From Kordiimonas marina (GTDB lineage Bacteria; Pseudomonadota; Alphaproteobacteria; Sphingomonadales; Kordiimonadaceae): a stretch of DNA of 64,000 bases. Under the pieces are notes generated by a model that searched no databases, was not told where the DNA came from, and worked only from the letters and a program-made list of their open reading frames with translations. Below are positions 1 through 8,133 of the stretch, one piece after another (position 1 is the stretch's first letter; the number at the start of each line of letters is the position of its first letter). Where the stretch lies: positions 248,001 to 312,000 of the forward strand of contig NZ_JAINDF010000006.1 in NCBI RefSeq assembly GCF_023006325.1. The letters run 5' to 3'. Position numbers and translations under genes: made by a program.

Positions 1-1
1 T

Positions 2-256
2 ATCTCGCCTGAGGTGGCCGCTTATATGTCGGTCTATGCCGAAACCTTCCTGCCGATCCTTTTGATGCTTGGGCTGTTCGCCCGCGTTGGCGCGGCGGGC
101 CTTCTCGGCATGGCCCTGGTTATCCAGTTTCTGGTCTATCCGGGCCATTTTTCCGAGCATCTGACATGGATGGCTGCGCTTCTCGCCATTCTGGTCCTTG
201 GGGCAGGGCGGGTATCGCTCGATCACCTGATCCAGCGCTTCAGTCGCCGTACCTGA
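2..256 (+). CDS. DoxX family membrane protein, 3' end only
   Basis: The reading frame is open from the left edge of the window, so the start lies outside. About 84 C-terminal residues remain. They hold two hydrophobic segments and the DoxX-like pattern of a Pro/Leu-rich helix (LPILLMLGLFAR), a VIQF-LVYP turn and a final GRVSLDHLI. DoxX proteins are small four-helix inner-membrane proteins of loosely defined role, sometimes tied to thiol or oxidative stress. A terminator-like hairpin follows the stop codon, so this gene ends its transcription unit. The family call rests on pattern only. Confidence 0.7.
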   Translation: MSPEVAAYMSVYAETFLPILLMLGLFARVGAAGLLGMALVIQFLVYPGHFSEHLTWMAALLAILVLGAGRVSLDHLIQRFSRRT

Positions 257-277
257 CGGTGGAGTGCTTGAAACCGC

Positions 278-304
278 GCCGGGTTGTTTCAGCCCGGCTT
301 TTTG
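278..304 (+). terminator. Rho-independent terminator after the DoxX gene
   Basis: GCCGGG (278-283) pairs with CCCGGC (293-298) around a nine-base loop and is followed directly by a T run. It lies between the DoxX stop codon and the Lrp-type gene. Confidence 0.75.
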
Positions 305-386
305 TTTTATTTGCGAGAATTTTCCGCTAAGAGTGAGGCCAATAAAGGCGTGACAGCCTCATGCCTCACCACAAAAAGGACAAGCC

Positions 387-878
387 ATGGACGATATCGA
401 CCGTAAGATCCTAGGTCTCTTGCAGAAGGACGCCACCCTCAGTACGGCGGAGATCGCCGAGGCGGTCGGTCTGTCCACCACGCCGTGCTGGCGCCGTATC
501 CAGATCCTGGAGCAGGAAGGTTATATCACCCGCCGTGTCGCCCTGGTTGACCGGAACAAGGTCAATGTCCCACTCGATGTTTTTGTCGCTGTCCGCACCA
601 ACGAACATAACTGGGATTGGCTGGATGAATTCGCCCGCCTCATCTGTGAGTTCCCCGAAGTGGTTGAGCTCTACCGGATGAGTGGCGAAATCGATTATCT
701 GATGCGCGTTGTGGTGCCGGACATGGCCGCCTATGACGCTTTCTACAAGAAGCTGATCTCCAAGGTGCAACTGTCGGACGTCAGCTCCTCCTTCGCCATG
801 GAACGGATCAAATACACAACGGCCCTGCCGCTTGACTATGCGCTTGAAGAAACGCGCGGACGGCGCCGGAGGTCTTAA
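387..878 (+). CDS. Lrp/AsnC family transcriptional regulator
   Basis: A 163-residue protein of usual Lrp length. Residues 1-55 form the winged helix-turn-helix (MDDIDRKIL, then STAEIAEAVGLS and CWRRIQ). Residues 65-145 form the RAM effector domain, with the typical EVVELYRMSGEIDYLMRV core. Members bind amino acids or related ligands and control nearby transport or metabolic genes. The ATG follows an AAAAAGGA ribosome site. The next gene, aminopeptidase N, starts three bases after the stop codon, so the two are probably cotranscribed. The ligand cannot be read from the sequence. Confidence 0.93.
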   Translation: MDDIDRKILGLLQKDATLSTAEIAEAVGLSTTPCWRRIQILEQEGYITRRVALVDRNKVNVPLDVFVAVRTNEHNWDWLDEFARLICEFPEVVELYRMSGEIDYLMRVVVPDMAAYDAFYKKLISKVQLSDVSSSFAMERIKYTTALPLDYALEETRGRRRRS

Positions 879-881
879 GTC

Positions 882-3515
882 ATGGATGTTTCAGCCGCTG
901 CCTCGGTACCCAAGAGTGAAATCTATCTCGCCGATTACCGCCCGCCCGCTTTTGCCATTGATCATGTCCAGCTGACCTTCCGTCTTTTTGATGATTTTGC
1001 CGAAGTCGAAGCCGTCTCCGACGTGCGCCGGCAGGAAAAGGGCACGGCCCCGCTCATGCTTGATGGCGGTCCTTATATGGACCTGGTTTCCGTGGCGGTC
1101 GATGGCGAGGCCCTCACGGGGAATGCCTATACACTTGGCTCAGACAGCCTGACGCTTCATGACGTGCCGGACCAGTTCAGCCTGCGGATTGTCACCCGGC
1201 TGAAACCTCAGGAAAATACACGCCTTGAAGGGCTGTATCATTCCGGAGGCAACTTCTGCACCCAGTGTGAGGCGGAAGGCTTCCGTCACATCACATATTT
1301 TGTCGACAGGCCCGATAACCTTGCGCGCTATAGCGTCCGGATCGAGGCGAATAAGGCCCGTTGTCCGGTCCTGCTGTCGAACGGCAACCCGGGGGATGCC
1401 GGGGATCTGAATGAGAGGCGCCATTTTGCGGAATGGCATGACCCGTTCCCGAAACCCAGCTATCTGTTTGCGTTGGTCGCAGGCAAGCTCGGAGTGCTGA
1501 GTGACAGCTTCACGACCGAAAGCGGTCGCGATGTTGCCCTCAATATCTATGCCGCGCCGGCGGACCTGGATAAGTGCGGGTACGCCATGCAGTCGCTCAA
1601 ACGCTCGATGAAATGGGACGAAGAAGCGTTCGGGCGTGAGTATGACCTCGATGTCTATAACATCGTCGCGGTGGGTGACTTCAATATGGGGGCCATGGAA
1701 AACAAGGGCCTCAATATCTTCAATTCCAAATATGTGCTGGCGAGCCCGGACACCGCGACCGATACGGATTTCGACCGCATCGAAGGCATCATCGGGCACG
1801 AATATTTCCACAACTGGTCGGGCAACCGGGTTACCTGCCGGGACTGGTTCCAACTGAGCCTCAAGGAAGGTCTCACCGTCTTCCGGGACCAGCAATTCTC
1901 GTCGGACATGACGTCCCGCGCGGTGAAGCGTCTGGATGATGTGCGGCTGTTGCGGATGCTCCAGTTCCCTGAGGATGCAGGTCCGCTCGCTCACCCGGTT
2001 CGCCCTGAAAAATATATTGAGATCAATAACTTCTACACGGTCACGGTCTATAATAAAGGTGCTGAGGTCATCCGGATGATGCACCGTCTCCTGGGGGCGG
2101 ATGGTTTCCGTGCCGGGACCGACCTTTATTTCGACCGGCATGACGGACAGGCTGTTACCTGCGAAGATTTCGTCAAGGCGATGGAAGATGCCAATGGGGC
2201 TGATCTCGGTCAGTTCCGCCTGTGGTATTCCCAGGCTGGTACGCCCAAGCTGACGGTTGAGCGCATGCGGGACGGAAACCAGGTTACCCTGACCATTACA
2301 CAGTCGTGCCCGCCCACACCGGGGCAGGCCGAAAAACTGCCATTCCATATGCCCTTTATGGTGGGCTGGGTTGGTGCCGATGGCGCCGAAATCCGCCCGA
2401 CAATCGCGGCTGATGGTACCTGGCATGAAGACGGCTGCCTCCTGGACCTCAGACAAGAGCGGCAGCAATTTGTTTTTGAGGGCGTCCCGGAAGGGGCTGT
2501 GCCCAGCCTTCTCAGGGACTTTTCCTGCCCGGTGCTGATGACGAGCGACCTGACGGAAGCTGAGTTCGCTTTCCTCTCGGGCGCGGACACGGATGCTTTC
2601 GCCCGCTGGGAAGCGACGCAAACGCTTGTGTCCAATCTTCTCGTCCGGGTGGTTGAAGGGGATGAGCCTCTGACCTCGCTTCCGTCTCACCTTACGGATG
2701 CGTACGGCGCCGTCCTGACGGATGAAAACACAGACCCGGCGCTGATTGCCGAGCTTTTGATGCTGCCGAGCGAGATTGACGTCGGTCAGAAGCTTAAGGT
2801 TCTGGAGGCTGAAAAGCTGCACAAGGCAAGGGAAACGGTTCTTCATTTGCTGGTGAAGGCCCACGGCGGCGTGATGCGCAGCCGCTATGAGGCGCTGGCA
2901 AGCGACGGCTTCTTCCAGGATCAGGATGCAAAAGCCGCGCGCAAGCTTAGGAATGTGCTTCTCGGGTATCTGGCGCTTGGGGAAGACGGTGAAGCCCTGG
3001 TGAAGACGCATTATGACGGCGCCGATAATATGACCGACCAGATGGCTGCGCTTTCTCTTGTGACGGATAGCGACTTTGCTTGCCGGAAAGTAGTGCTGGA
3101 TGATTTCTACGCGCAGTGGAAAGACAATACGCTGGTCATCGACAAATGGTTTGCCGTTCAGGCGAACAGCAAGCGTGAAGATACGGTTGAAGTGGTGCGG
3201 GCGCTCACGAACCATGAAGCCTTCACCATCAAGAACCCCAACCGCCTCCGTTCCCTGGTGTCTTCCTTCTCGATGCTCAACCAGGTTCGCTTCCATAGCG
3301 AAGACGGGGCAGGGTACCGCTTCCTGGCTGACATGATCGAAGCTGTTGATGCCATCAACCCACAGATGGCGGCTAAGCTGGTGGCGCCTCTTGGCCGTTG
3401 GCGCAGGCTTGAGGGCAGAGCCCGTGATATGATGCAGGAATCCCTCAGGAAAATCGCAGGGAACGCCGCTACCAGCGACGATGTCAGGGAATTGGTTGAA
3501 AAATCCCTGACTTAA
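882..3515 (+). CDS. pepN: Aminopeptidase N (M1 zinc metallopeptidase)
   Basis: An 877-residue cytosolic M1 aminopeptidase that removes N-terminal residues from peptides. The substrate motif GAMEN is at residues 270-274. The zinc site HEYFH is at 306-310, with the third ligand E329 in KEGLTVF. The long alpha-helical C-terminal region is of full length for proteobacterial PepN. It starts just after the Lrp-type regulator, so that regulator may control it. No truncation or frameshift is seen. Confidence 0.97.
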   Translation: MDVSAAASVPKSEIYLADYRPPAFAIDHVQLTFRLFDDFAEVEAVSDVRRQEKGTAPLMLDGGPYMDLVSVAVDGEALTGNAYTLGSDSLTLHDVPDQFSLRIVTRLKPQENTRLEGLYHSGGNFCTQCEAEGFRHITYFVDRPDNLARYSVRIEANKARCPVLLSNGNPGDAGDLNERRHFAEWHDPFPKPSYLFALVAGKLGVLSDSFTTESGRDVALNIYAAPADLDKCGYAMQSLKRSMKWDEEAFGREYDLDVYNIVAVGDFNMGAMENKGLNIFNSKYVLASPDTATDTDFDRIEGIIGHEYFHNWSGNRVTCRDWFQLSLKEGLTVFRDQQFSSDMTSRAVKRLDDVRLLRMLQFPEDAGPLAHPVRPEKYIEINNFYTVTVYNKGAEVIRMMHRLLGADGFRAGTDLYFDRHDGQAVTCEDFVKAMEDANGADLGQFRLWYSQAGTPKLTVERMRDGNQVTLTITQSCPPTPGQAEKLPFHMPFMVGWVGADGAEIRPTIAADGTWHEDGCLLDLRQERQQFVFEGVPEGAVPSLLRDFSCPVLMTSDLTEAEFAFLSGADTDAFARWEATQTLVSNLLVRVVEGDEPLTSLPSHLTDAYGAVLTDENTDPALIAELLMLPSEIDVGQKLKVLEAEKLHKARETVLHLLVKAHGGVMRSRYEALASDGFFQDQDAKAARKLRNVLLGYLALGEDGEALVKTHYDGADNMTDQMAALSLVTDSDFACRKVVLDDFYAQWKDNTLVIDKWFAVQANSKREDTVEVVRALTNHEAFTIKNPNRLRSLVSSFSMLNQVRFHSEDGAGYRFLADMIEAVDAINPQMAAKLVAPLGRWRRLEGRARDMMQESLRKIAGNAATSDDVRELVEKSLT

Positions 3516-3603
3516 GTTTAGTACGATTCGCGCAAAATTGTGGGAAACGTAAAACTGTCAACCGGGGATGCGACAAATAATCGCAGCGCCGCAAGGCAGT
3601 AGG

Positions 3604-3618
3604 TTAAGACAAGCTTAA
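3604..3618. promoter_or_regulatory. CtrA-like box (TTAA-N7-TTAA) within an inverted repeat
   Basis: TTAA at 3604-3607 and 3615-3618 are separated by exactly seven bases, the consensus for the alphaproteobacterial cell-cycle regulator CtrA. The motif sits in a longer perfect inverted repeat, GGTTAAG-N5-CTTAACC (3602-3620). It lies about 155 bases upstream of the HTH regulator start at 3775. Binding by CtrA, or self-binding by the HTH protein, is inference. Confidence 0.45.
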
Positions 3619-3774
3619 CCACCTTAGTTGATGATTTTACATAATAAAATGATAAGGGCGGCACTTGAGGCTGCGGGTAATCTCAACTTGAACGTGAGTG
3701 AAAATACAACGGACTAGAGATAGCCCGGAATGCAGCTTATACTGCTCATAGCCAATCACCAGAGAGAGAGTAGC

Positions 3775-4197
3775 ATGACCACGAGTCCTGAAACAAATGT
3801 CAAGAACCCGGATCCCATCGATGTACATGTTGGGCAACGGGTCCGTGCTCGCCGCAAGATGTTGGGTCTTTCGCAAACCCAGCTCGGCAAAGAACTGGGC
3901 GTAACGTTCCAGCAGGTACAGAAATATGAACGCGGTACCAACCGCATCGGTTCTAGCCGTCTTTTCAAGATGTCTACAACCTTAGATGTTCCTGTGGCCT
4001 ATTTCTTCGAAGGCGCTGAAACCAAGCTGCCGGGCTACAACGAAAGCGTTGAAGCCCTCGGCGAGGATGCTTTCGACAAGCAGGAAACCCAAGAGCTGGT
4101 TGAGGCTTACTATCGTATCGCCGACCCGCGTATCCGCAAGAAAGTTCTGGGCCTTGCCCGGCTTCTCTCCAGCGGTGTTGACGAATACGGCATGTAA
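3775..4197 (+). CDS. Cro/CI-type helix-turn-helix transcriptional regulator
   Basis: A 140-residue protein with an XRE-type HTH at about residues 18-75: GQRVRARRKMLGLSQ, then TFQQVQKYERG and the PVAYFFEG end. A helical tail (residues 90-135) probably dimerises. I chose the ATG at 3775, after a purine-rich AGAGAGAG site. An upstream in-frame ATG at 3730 would add 15 unconserved residues. Related single-domain regulators are common in alphaproteobacteria; the target genes are unknown. It is preceded by about 260 bases of AT-richer DNA with a CtrA-like box and followed by a strong terminator. Confidence 0.9.
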   Translation: MTTSPETNVKNPDPIDVHVGQRVRARRKMLGLSQTQLGKELGVTFQQVQKYERGTNRIGSSRLFKMSTTLDVPVAYFFEGAETKLPGYNESVEALGEDAFDKQETQELVEAYYRIADPRIRKKVLGLARLLSSGVDEYGM

Positions 4198-4225
4198 TTT
4201 ACCCCATACCATTTCGCTAAAAGGA

Positions 4226-4258
4226 AAGCGCGCCCCTTAGCCAAGGGCGCGCTTTTTC
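4226..4258. terminator. Bidirectional terminator between convergent genes
   Basis: AAGCGCGCCC (4226-4235) pairs with GGGCGCGCTT (4245-4254), followed by TTTCTT on the plus strand and by a broken T run on the minus strand. It separates the HTH regulator from the convergent PEP-CTERM-like gene. Confidence 0.85.
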
Positions 4259-4286
4259 TTTGGGATGATACCTGGCCAATGGGGGC

Positions 4287-6830
4287 TTAGCGCTTGTCGG
4301 CCGTTTCCTTTTTCGATTTCCGGCGTTTGCGTTCGCGCCGGACCACATAGGCGATACCCGGGGCGAGCAGGAACAGCCCAGCGGGCGCGGGCACGCTGGC
4401 AACGATATTGATGATCGCGGTATCCAGGCTGGTCAGGATGACATCCCCCGGTAGGAAGACGGTGCCGCCGCTCAGGAGGTCGACCAGACGGCCGTCGCTG
4501 CCGAGAAGGCTGCCATCAAACCGGACATGCAGGGTGACATTATAGAGGCCGCCCTGGGTGAAGGACGTGCCGTCGCCGGTATGGATCAGCAGGTTTTCCC
4601 CTGTGCCGAGAACCTGGTCCCCCAACATCCACGTCAGTTGAAACTGCGACAGGTCTGTCAGGTTACACACGGCTTCGATTGCGAAGGTGCTGCCGCAGCC
4701 ATTGAGGGTGAAGTCTTCCCCAAGGGCGATCGGGTCGTAGACCCCTGCCTCTGCCACAATTTCCGGTGCTGGCGTTGGCGCCGGAGTTGGAGCAGGCGTT
4801 GGCGCCGGCGTCGGTGCCGGGGTAGGGGCTGGCGTTGGCGCCGGTGTTGGCGCCGGTGTCGGAGCTGGTGTTGGCGTCGCCGTCGGTTCCGGTGTCGGTG
4901 CGGGCGTCGGGGTCGCCGTTGGCTCCGGCGTAGGTGCCGGTGTCGGGGTTGCGGTCGGCGCGGGCGTCGGCGCAGGCGTTGGCGTTGCTGTCGGGGCCGG
5001 TGTCGGGGCGGGCGTCGGCGCAGATGTCGGTGTCGCACTCGGGCCGCCGATATCAGGTGTTCCGTCACTGGGGCTCGGCACCGCAACCGGCGTGCTGGTT
5101 GGGGTCGATGTCGAAGGTGACGGCGCCGGCGCAGAGGTCGGAGACGGTGAAGGACTGGAGGAGCTCGACGATGAGCTGGAACCGCTGCTCGAGGCCGGGG
5201 TGTTGGTCGTGGGCGTCGGTGTTGCTGCAGCCGCCTCGGAGGTTGGCAGGCCGTTGGCGGCATCGGCAAAGGTTTCAACCGGGTCGATGATCGGTGTATC
5301 GAGGCCGAGGATTTTCTCCGCGGTCATGTTCTGCCCGGCAGCCGGTGTGACTTTGTCGATGAATTTGGCGACATCCTGCGCCATCTGCTGCTCGACGTTG
5401 GTGTCCGGCTCGGGATAGATGATGACGGCGGTGACATAGGTGTCCTGGCCGCCAAGCTGACGGAAGTCGAGGCGCAGCGTGCCATCAACCACTTCGGCGC
5501 GTGTAACCAGCATATGGCCCGTCGCAGGGGCACCGCCACCACCACCGCCACTTTGCAGGAAGGAATGCGTCCCAGCCTCGGCAAAGGCCGAGATAAAGGA
5601 GCGGATCGTGGCAACACCGGTTCCACCGGTCATGCTGCTGGTCTGACTGCCGCGCTTCAGGGAGGCGGGGACCAGGGGCATGAGCCCTTCATGGCTTGTG
5701 TCCGCGTGTCCCGAAGCCGCAAGGCGCAGCGGCAGGGTCCTGAGAAGCGGCGTAGCGTCCGAAGTGGTATTGTCCGATGTCGCGTCTTTTTCGCGCTGTT
5801 CTTCCGGGCTGTCGGACAAACGGCCCGGGCCGCCGGTCGCCAGCTTCATAACCGGGACAAGGTCATCGGTCGCGCGGGTGTCAACCATGTTGACCTTGCC
5901 GCCGTTTCGTTTGACGTCAACACCAAAGGGATAAAGCGGCGATTTACCGTTCGGGCGCGGCGCGGTCAGGATAACCACGCGGTACCGGCCGTTCTTGAGG
6001 CCGGTCGCAACGAATTGTTCGATGTTGTGAACACCGTTCGACAGGATCGACGGCCCATCCTGGGCGGCTTCATCGTCCATATTCTTGCCGACGAGCATCT
6101 TGCTCTTGGAGCCGACGCGGATGAATTTGTCGTAAGGCTTCTTGTCTTCGGGGCCAAGGTCCCAGCCGATCGCGCCTTTTTTCAGTTCGAAGCCGGAATC
6201 GAGTACGAACGGGGACATAAAGGCGGTCCAGTGCGTCCGGGCACCGGCTTCGATGATCAGGTTTGCAGCGTCGGAGATGGTGCCGAGGTCATAATCGCCC
6301 GCGCGCTTGCCGATGGCGTCGAGAAGTGCATCCATCCGCGCCTTAAGCTGTTTGTCGTCGCCCAAAGCCTGGTTGAGATAGGACTGGACGACCTGGAAGC
6401 CCCATTCGTCAACCGCCAGTGCACCTTCAACCGCTTCTTCGAGCGAAACAGACGGGAAGGTTTCAATGCGGGCCTCAACAGGCTTGCGGATCAGTTCGGC
6501 ACTGCGGGTGCCGGTGAGATAATAATCCACAGGGGACGTCTTGTCCGGTTTGCTGCCCTGGTCTTCGCTGGATTCTGCGCTTTGCAGTGCCGGGCGGATG
6601 ATCTTCAGGCGCCGGATACCGGGGATTTCCACCGGCGGCGGCGTGGTCATGCGGTAGGTGGCGGGCGGCGGCAAAACGCCGGAGCCGATCACGGGCGGCA
6701 AAGTATCGTCGAGCACAGCAAGCTTGTTGTCTTGCTGACGACCGTAAAGGCCATAAATAAGTGTCCCCGTTGCCACGGCCGTGCCGGTCAGCAGCGTGGA
6801 GATGATCAAGGATTTATTGCTCGACAGCAT
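4287..6830 (-). CDS. PEP-CTERM-like surface protein with Pro/Thr/Ala repeats
   Basis: An 847-residue exported protein, likely a substrate of the exosortase A encoded at 23100. A hydrophobic N-terminal segment (about residues 8-27) acts as signal or anchor. A large unassigned region follows (30-520), then a Ser run, a PTPA-type repeat (about 599-690), a PKD-like beta domain (about 700-795) and a C-terminal tail. The tail has VPAPAG at 813-818, a hydrophobic helix and a long Arg/Lys cluster, which matches the three-part PEP-CTERM sorting signal with VPAP in place of VPEP. Such proteins are cleaved and attached at the cell surface or exopolysaccharide. The basic tail is longer than usual. It is transcribed away from the exopolysaccharide operon. 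Confidence 0.8.
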   Translation of the reverse strand: MLSSNKSLIISTLLTGTAVATGTLIYGLYGRQQDNKLAVLDDTLPPVIGSGVLPPPATYRMTTPPPVEIPGIRRLKIIRPALQSAESSEDQGSKPDKTSPVDYYLTGTRSAELIRKPVEARIETFPSVSLEEAVEGALAVDEWGFQVVQSYLNQALGDDKQLKARMDALLDAIGKRAGDYDLGTISDAANLIIEAGARTHWTAFMSPFVLDSGFELKKGAIGWDLGPEDKKPYDKFIRVGSKSKMLVGKNMDDEAAQDGPSILSNGVHNIEQFVATGLKNGRYRVVILTAPRPNGKSPLYPFGVDVKRNGGKVNMVDTRATDDLVPVMKLATGGPGRLSDSPEEQREKDATSDNTTSDATPLLRTLPLRLAASGHADTSHEGLMPLVPASLKRGSQTSSMTGGTGVATIRSFISAFAEAGTHSFLQSGGGGGGAPATGHMLVTRAEVVDGTLRLDFRQLGGQDTYVTAVIIYPEPDTNVEQQMAQDVAKFIDKVTPAAGQNMTAEKILGLDTPIIDPVETFADAANGLPTSEAAAATPTPTTNTPASSSGSSSSSSSSSPSPSPTSAPAPSPSTSTPTSTPVAVPSPSDGTPDIGGPSATPTSAPTPAPTPAPTATPTPAPTPAPTATPTPAPTPEPTATPTPAPTPEPTATPTPAPTPAPTPAPTPAPTPAPTPAPTPAPTPAPTPAPEIVAEAGVYDPIALGEDFTLNGCGSTFAIEAVCNLTDLSQFQLTWMLGDQVLGTGENLLIHTGDGTSFTQGGLYNVTLHVRFDGSLLGSDGRLVDLLSGGTVFLPGDVILTSLDTAIINIVASVPAPAGLFLLAPGIAYVVRRERKRRKSKKETADKR
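4764..5036 (-). repeat. In-gene Pro/Thr/Ala low-complexity repeat
   Basis: About 270 bases of degenerate 6- and 12-base units encode PTPA, PTAT and PTPE repeats, on the minus strand, in the surface protein. Synonymous third-position variation is high, so the repeat is kept at protein level rather than as identical DNA. It is probably a rigid, extended stalk or a glycosylation target. Confidence 0.9.
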
Positions 6831-6880
6831 CAGGTGCTTCCATATTCACGCAAGGTCCACGGCAAATCATTATTACCATA

Positions 6881-6891
6881 CCATAATATGG
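6881..6891. promoter_or_regulatory. Short palindrome in a divergent promoter region
   Basis: CCATA-A-TATGG lies in the 200-base, AT-richer gap between the surface protein gene (start 6830, minus) and the CobT-like gene (plus). It could be an operator for one of the two genes. The arms are only five bases, so chance is possible. Confidence 0.25.
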
Positions 6892-7031
6892 CAACTACCG
6901 CTTGCTCGCCAATCCCCCAAAAGCGCCTTTTTCATAGCCATATACTGCCTGTTGCTCTAATACAAGCGTTGCCGAGGCCCATGGGGGTCACCCAATCGTC
7001 TATTTATTATAATCCGGGATGTTTGAACGAG

Positions 7032-7976
7032 ATGTTAACTGGCCAGCCGTTTGACGATATTCGTACTGTTATCAGTGATTTATCAGGACCTGATGAGCAA
7101 AGTGTAACGGCGATACGGGCACAGGCGAATGCTAAACCATTTGCAGAGGCTCGCGGTCTTCTGGATCTGACCGCCTGGCTTGGAGCCTGGCAAGGCACGG
7201 AGCAGCCTGTCCTGAAGGACATACACATCTGTCTTCTTGTCTCTAGTTACAGCCACGTCGCCGAAGGACCGGCGATGGCGGCGGATTATGTCGATATGGC
7301 GGCCAAGGGCAGGGCGCCTGTCAATTTGCTGTGCGTTGACCGGGGTATCGGGTTGCGCGTTATTGATATGGCGCCGTCCGTGCCTCATGCGCTTGATGGC
7401 CGTTGGTCGGATGCTGACTGCGTTGCGGCCATTGCCTTCGGGATGGAAGCTGCAGCAGCCGGTGGCGACCTGCTGGGTCTCAGTGATTTTGCGCCCGGCA
7501 ATGAAGCGCCGGCCGCGGCCCTGATTGCTTACTGCCTGGCAGGCAGCCTGGAAGGGGGCAATGACCTGTTGACGGATGAGGAGCCTGTGTTCGTCGCCGC
7601 CCGCACCATGCTTTCAAGCATCGACCTGCCCCCCAACCAGCCGCTTGCTGCCCTGCGCCTTCTGGGCGGGCGGGAAATCGCCGGGATGGTCGGGGCGATG
7701 ATTGCCGCGCGCAGTGCCGGCCTGCCTGTCCTCACAGATGGATGGGCCGCCCTTGGGGCAATTGCGGTTCTGGAGGCCTTGTCGAAAGAGGCTGCGGCCC
7801 ATGTCCGGGTTGCCGGTGTCGCAGACACGGCACAAGCACGCCTGATGGCCCAGATGAAACGGACCCCGCTCATCGGGGTTCCCGTGGGTGTGGGACCAGG
7901 CTGCGCGGTGGCCGCTGGCTTGCCGGTCCTTGCGGCCGCTGCGGCCCTGCCGGGTGTGCCCGAACGACGCCGCTAA
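7032..7976 (+). CDS. CobT-like protein lacking catalytic glutamate
   Basis: A 314-residue homologue of nicotinate-nucleotide:dimethylbenzimidazole phosphoribosyltransferase. The frame matches alphaproteobacterial CobT at FDDIRTVISDLSGPDE, LTAWLGAWQG, LGGREIAGMVGA (211-222) and PVLTDGW. Known functional residues are changed. The GEMGIGNTT loop reads SDFAPGNEA (151-159), with Asp at the Glu174 position of Salmonella CobT. The RLGEGTGA motif reads PVGVGPGCA (284-292), with Val at the catalytic Glu317. The N-terminal DHG/NHG motif is also lost (SSYSHV). It may therefore bind a ligand without catalysis. No other cobalamin synthesis gene is nearby. An ATG at 6981 would add 17 residues; 7032 fits the family better. 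Confidence 0.75.
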   Translation: MLTGQPFDDIRTVISDLSGPDEQSVTAIRAQANAKPFAEARGLLDLTAWLGAWQGTEQPVLKDIHICLLVSSYSHVAEGPAMAADYVDMAAKGRAPVNLLCVDRGIGLRVIDMAPSVPHALDGRWSDADCVAAIAFGMEAAAAGGDLLGLSDFAPGNEAPAAALIAYCLAGSLEGGNDLLTDEEPVFVAARTMLSSIDLPPNQPLAALRLLGGREIAGMVGAMIAARSAGLPVLTDGWAALGAIAVLEALSKEAAAHVRVAGVADTAQARLMAQMKRTPLIGVPVGVGPGCAVAAGLPVLAAAAALPGVPERRR

Positions 7977-8021
7977 GCCATTAGCTGTATTTTTGAGGGC
8001 CAGCTAGTCCATGCTTTATGG

Positions 8022-8038
8022 AAGGCACGGTTTTGGCT
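8022..8038 (+). promoter_or_regulatory. Sigma-54-like -24/-12 promoter of the EPS operon
   Basis: AAGGCACG-GTTT-TGGCT matches the RpoN consensus TTGGCACG-N4-TTGCW except at the first two bases and one base of the -12 box. The GG-to-GC spacing is exactly the required 11 bases. It lies about 96 bases upstream of the first operon gene. PEP-CTERM loci are often linked to the PrsK/PrsR two-component pair, whose regulator is a sigma-54 activator, but neither gene is in this window. Confidence 0.5.
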
Positions 8039-8133
8039 TGTCAAAGCAAGGGGTTGCAAGCGGGAACGCAGAAGTCTAGTGTTGGCGGCATTGGGGGCGG
8101 TTCTGGCATCACAAGGGAAGTGGCCAACGCCAA

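Noticed and set aside
1140-3296. Long open frame of 718 codons on the minus strand inside pepN
   Set aside because: It is antisense to a clear M1 peptidase with all catalytic motifs and shows no known domain; such shadows are common in GC-rich DNA.
4764-5036. Short repeated units that could suggest a CRISPR-like or tandem array
   Set aside because: The units are 6-12 bases, degenerate at codon third positions and in frame, so they are protein-level repeats without spacers.
5514-7031. Plus-strand frame continuous with the CobT-like gene
   Set aside because: This part is antisense to the surface protein gene. Similarity to CobT begins only at about 7032, so the true start is there.
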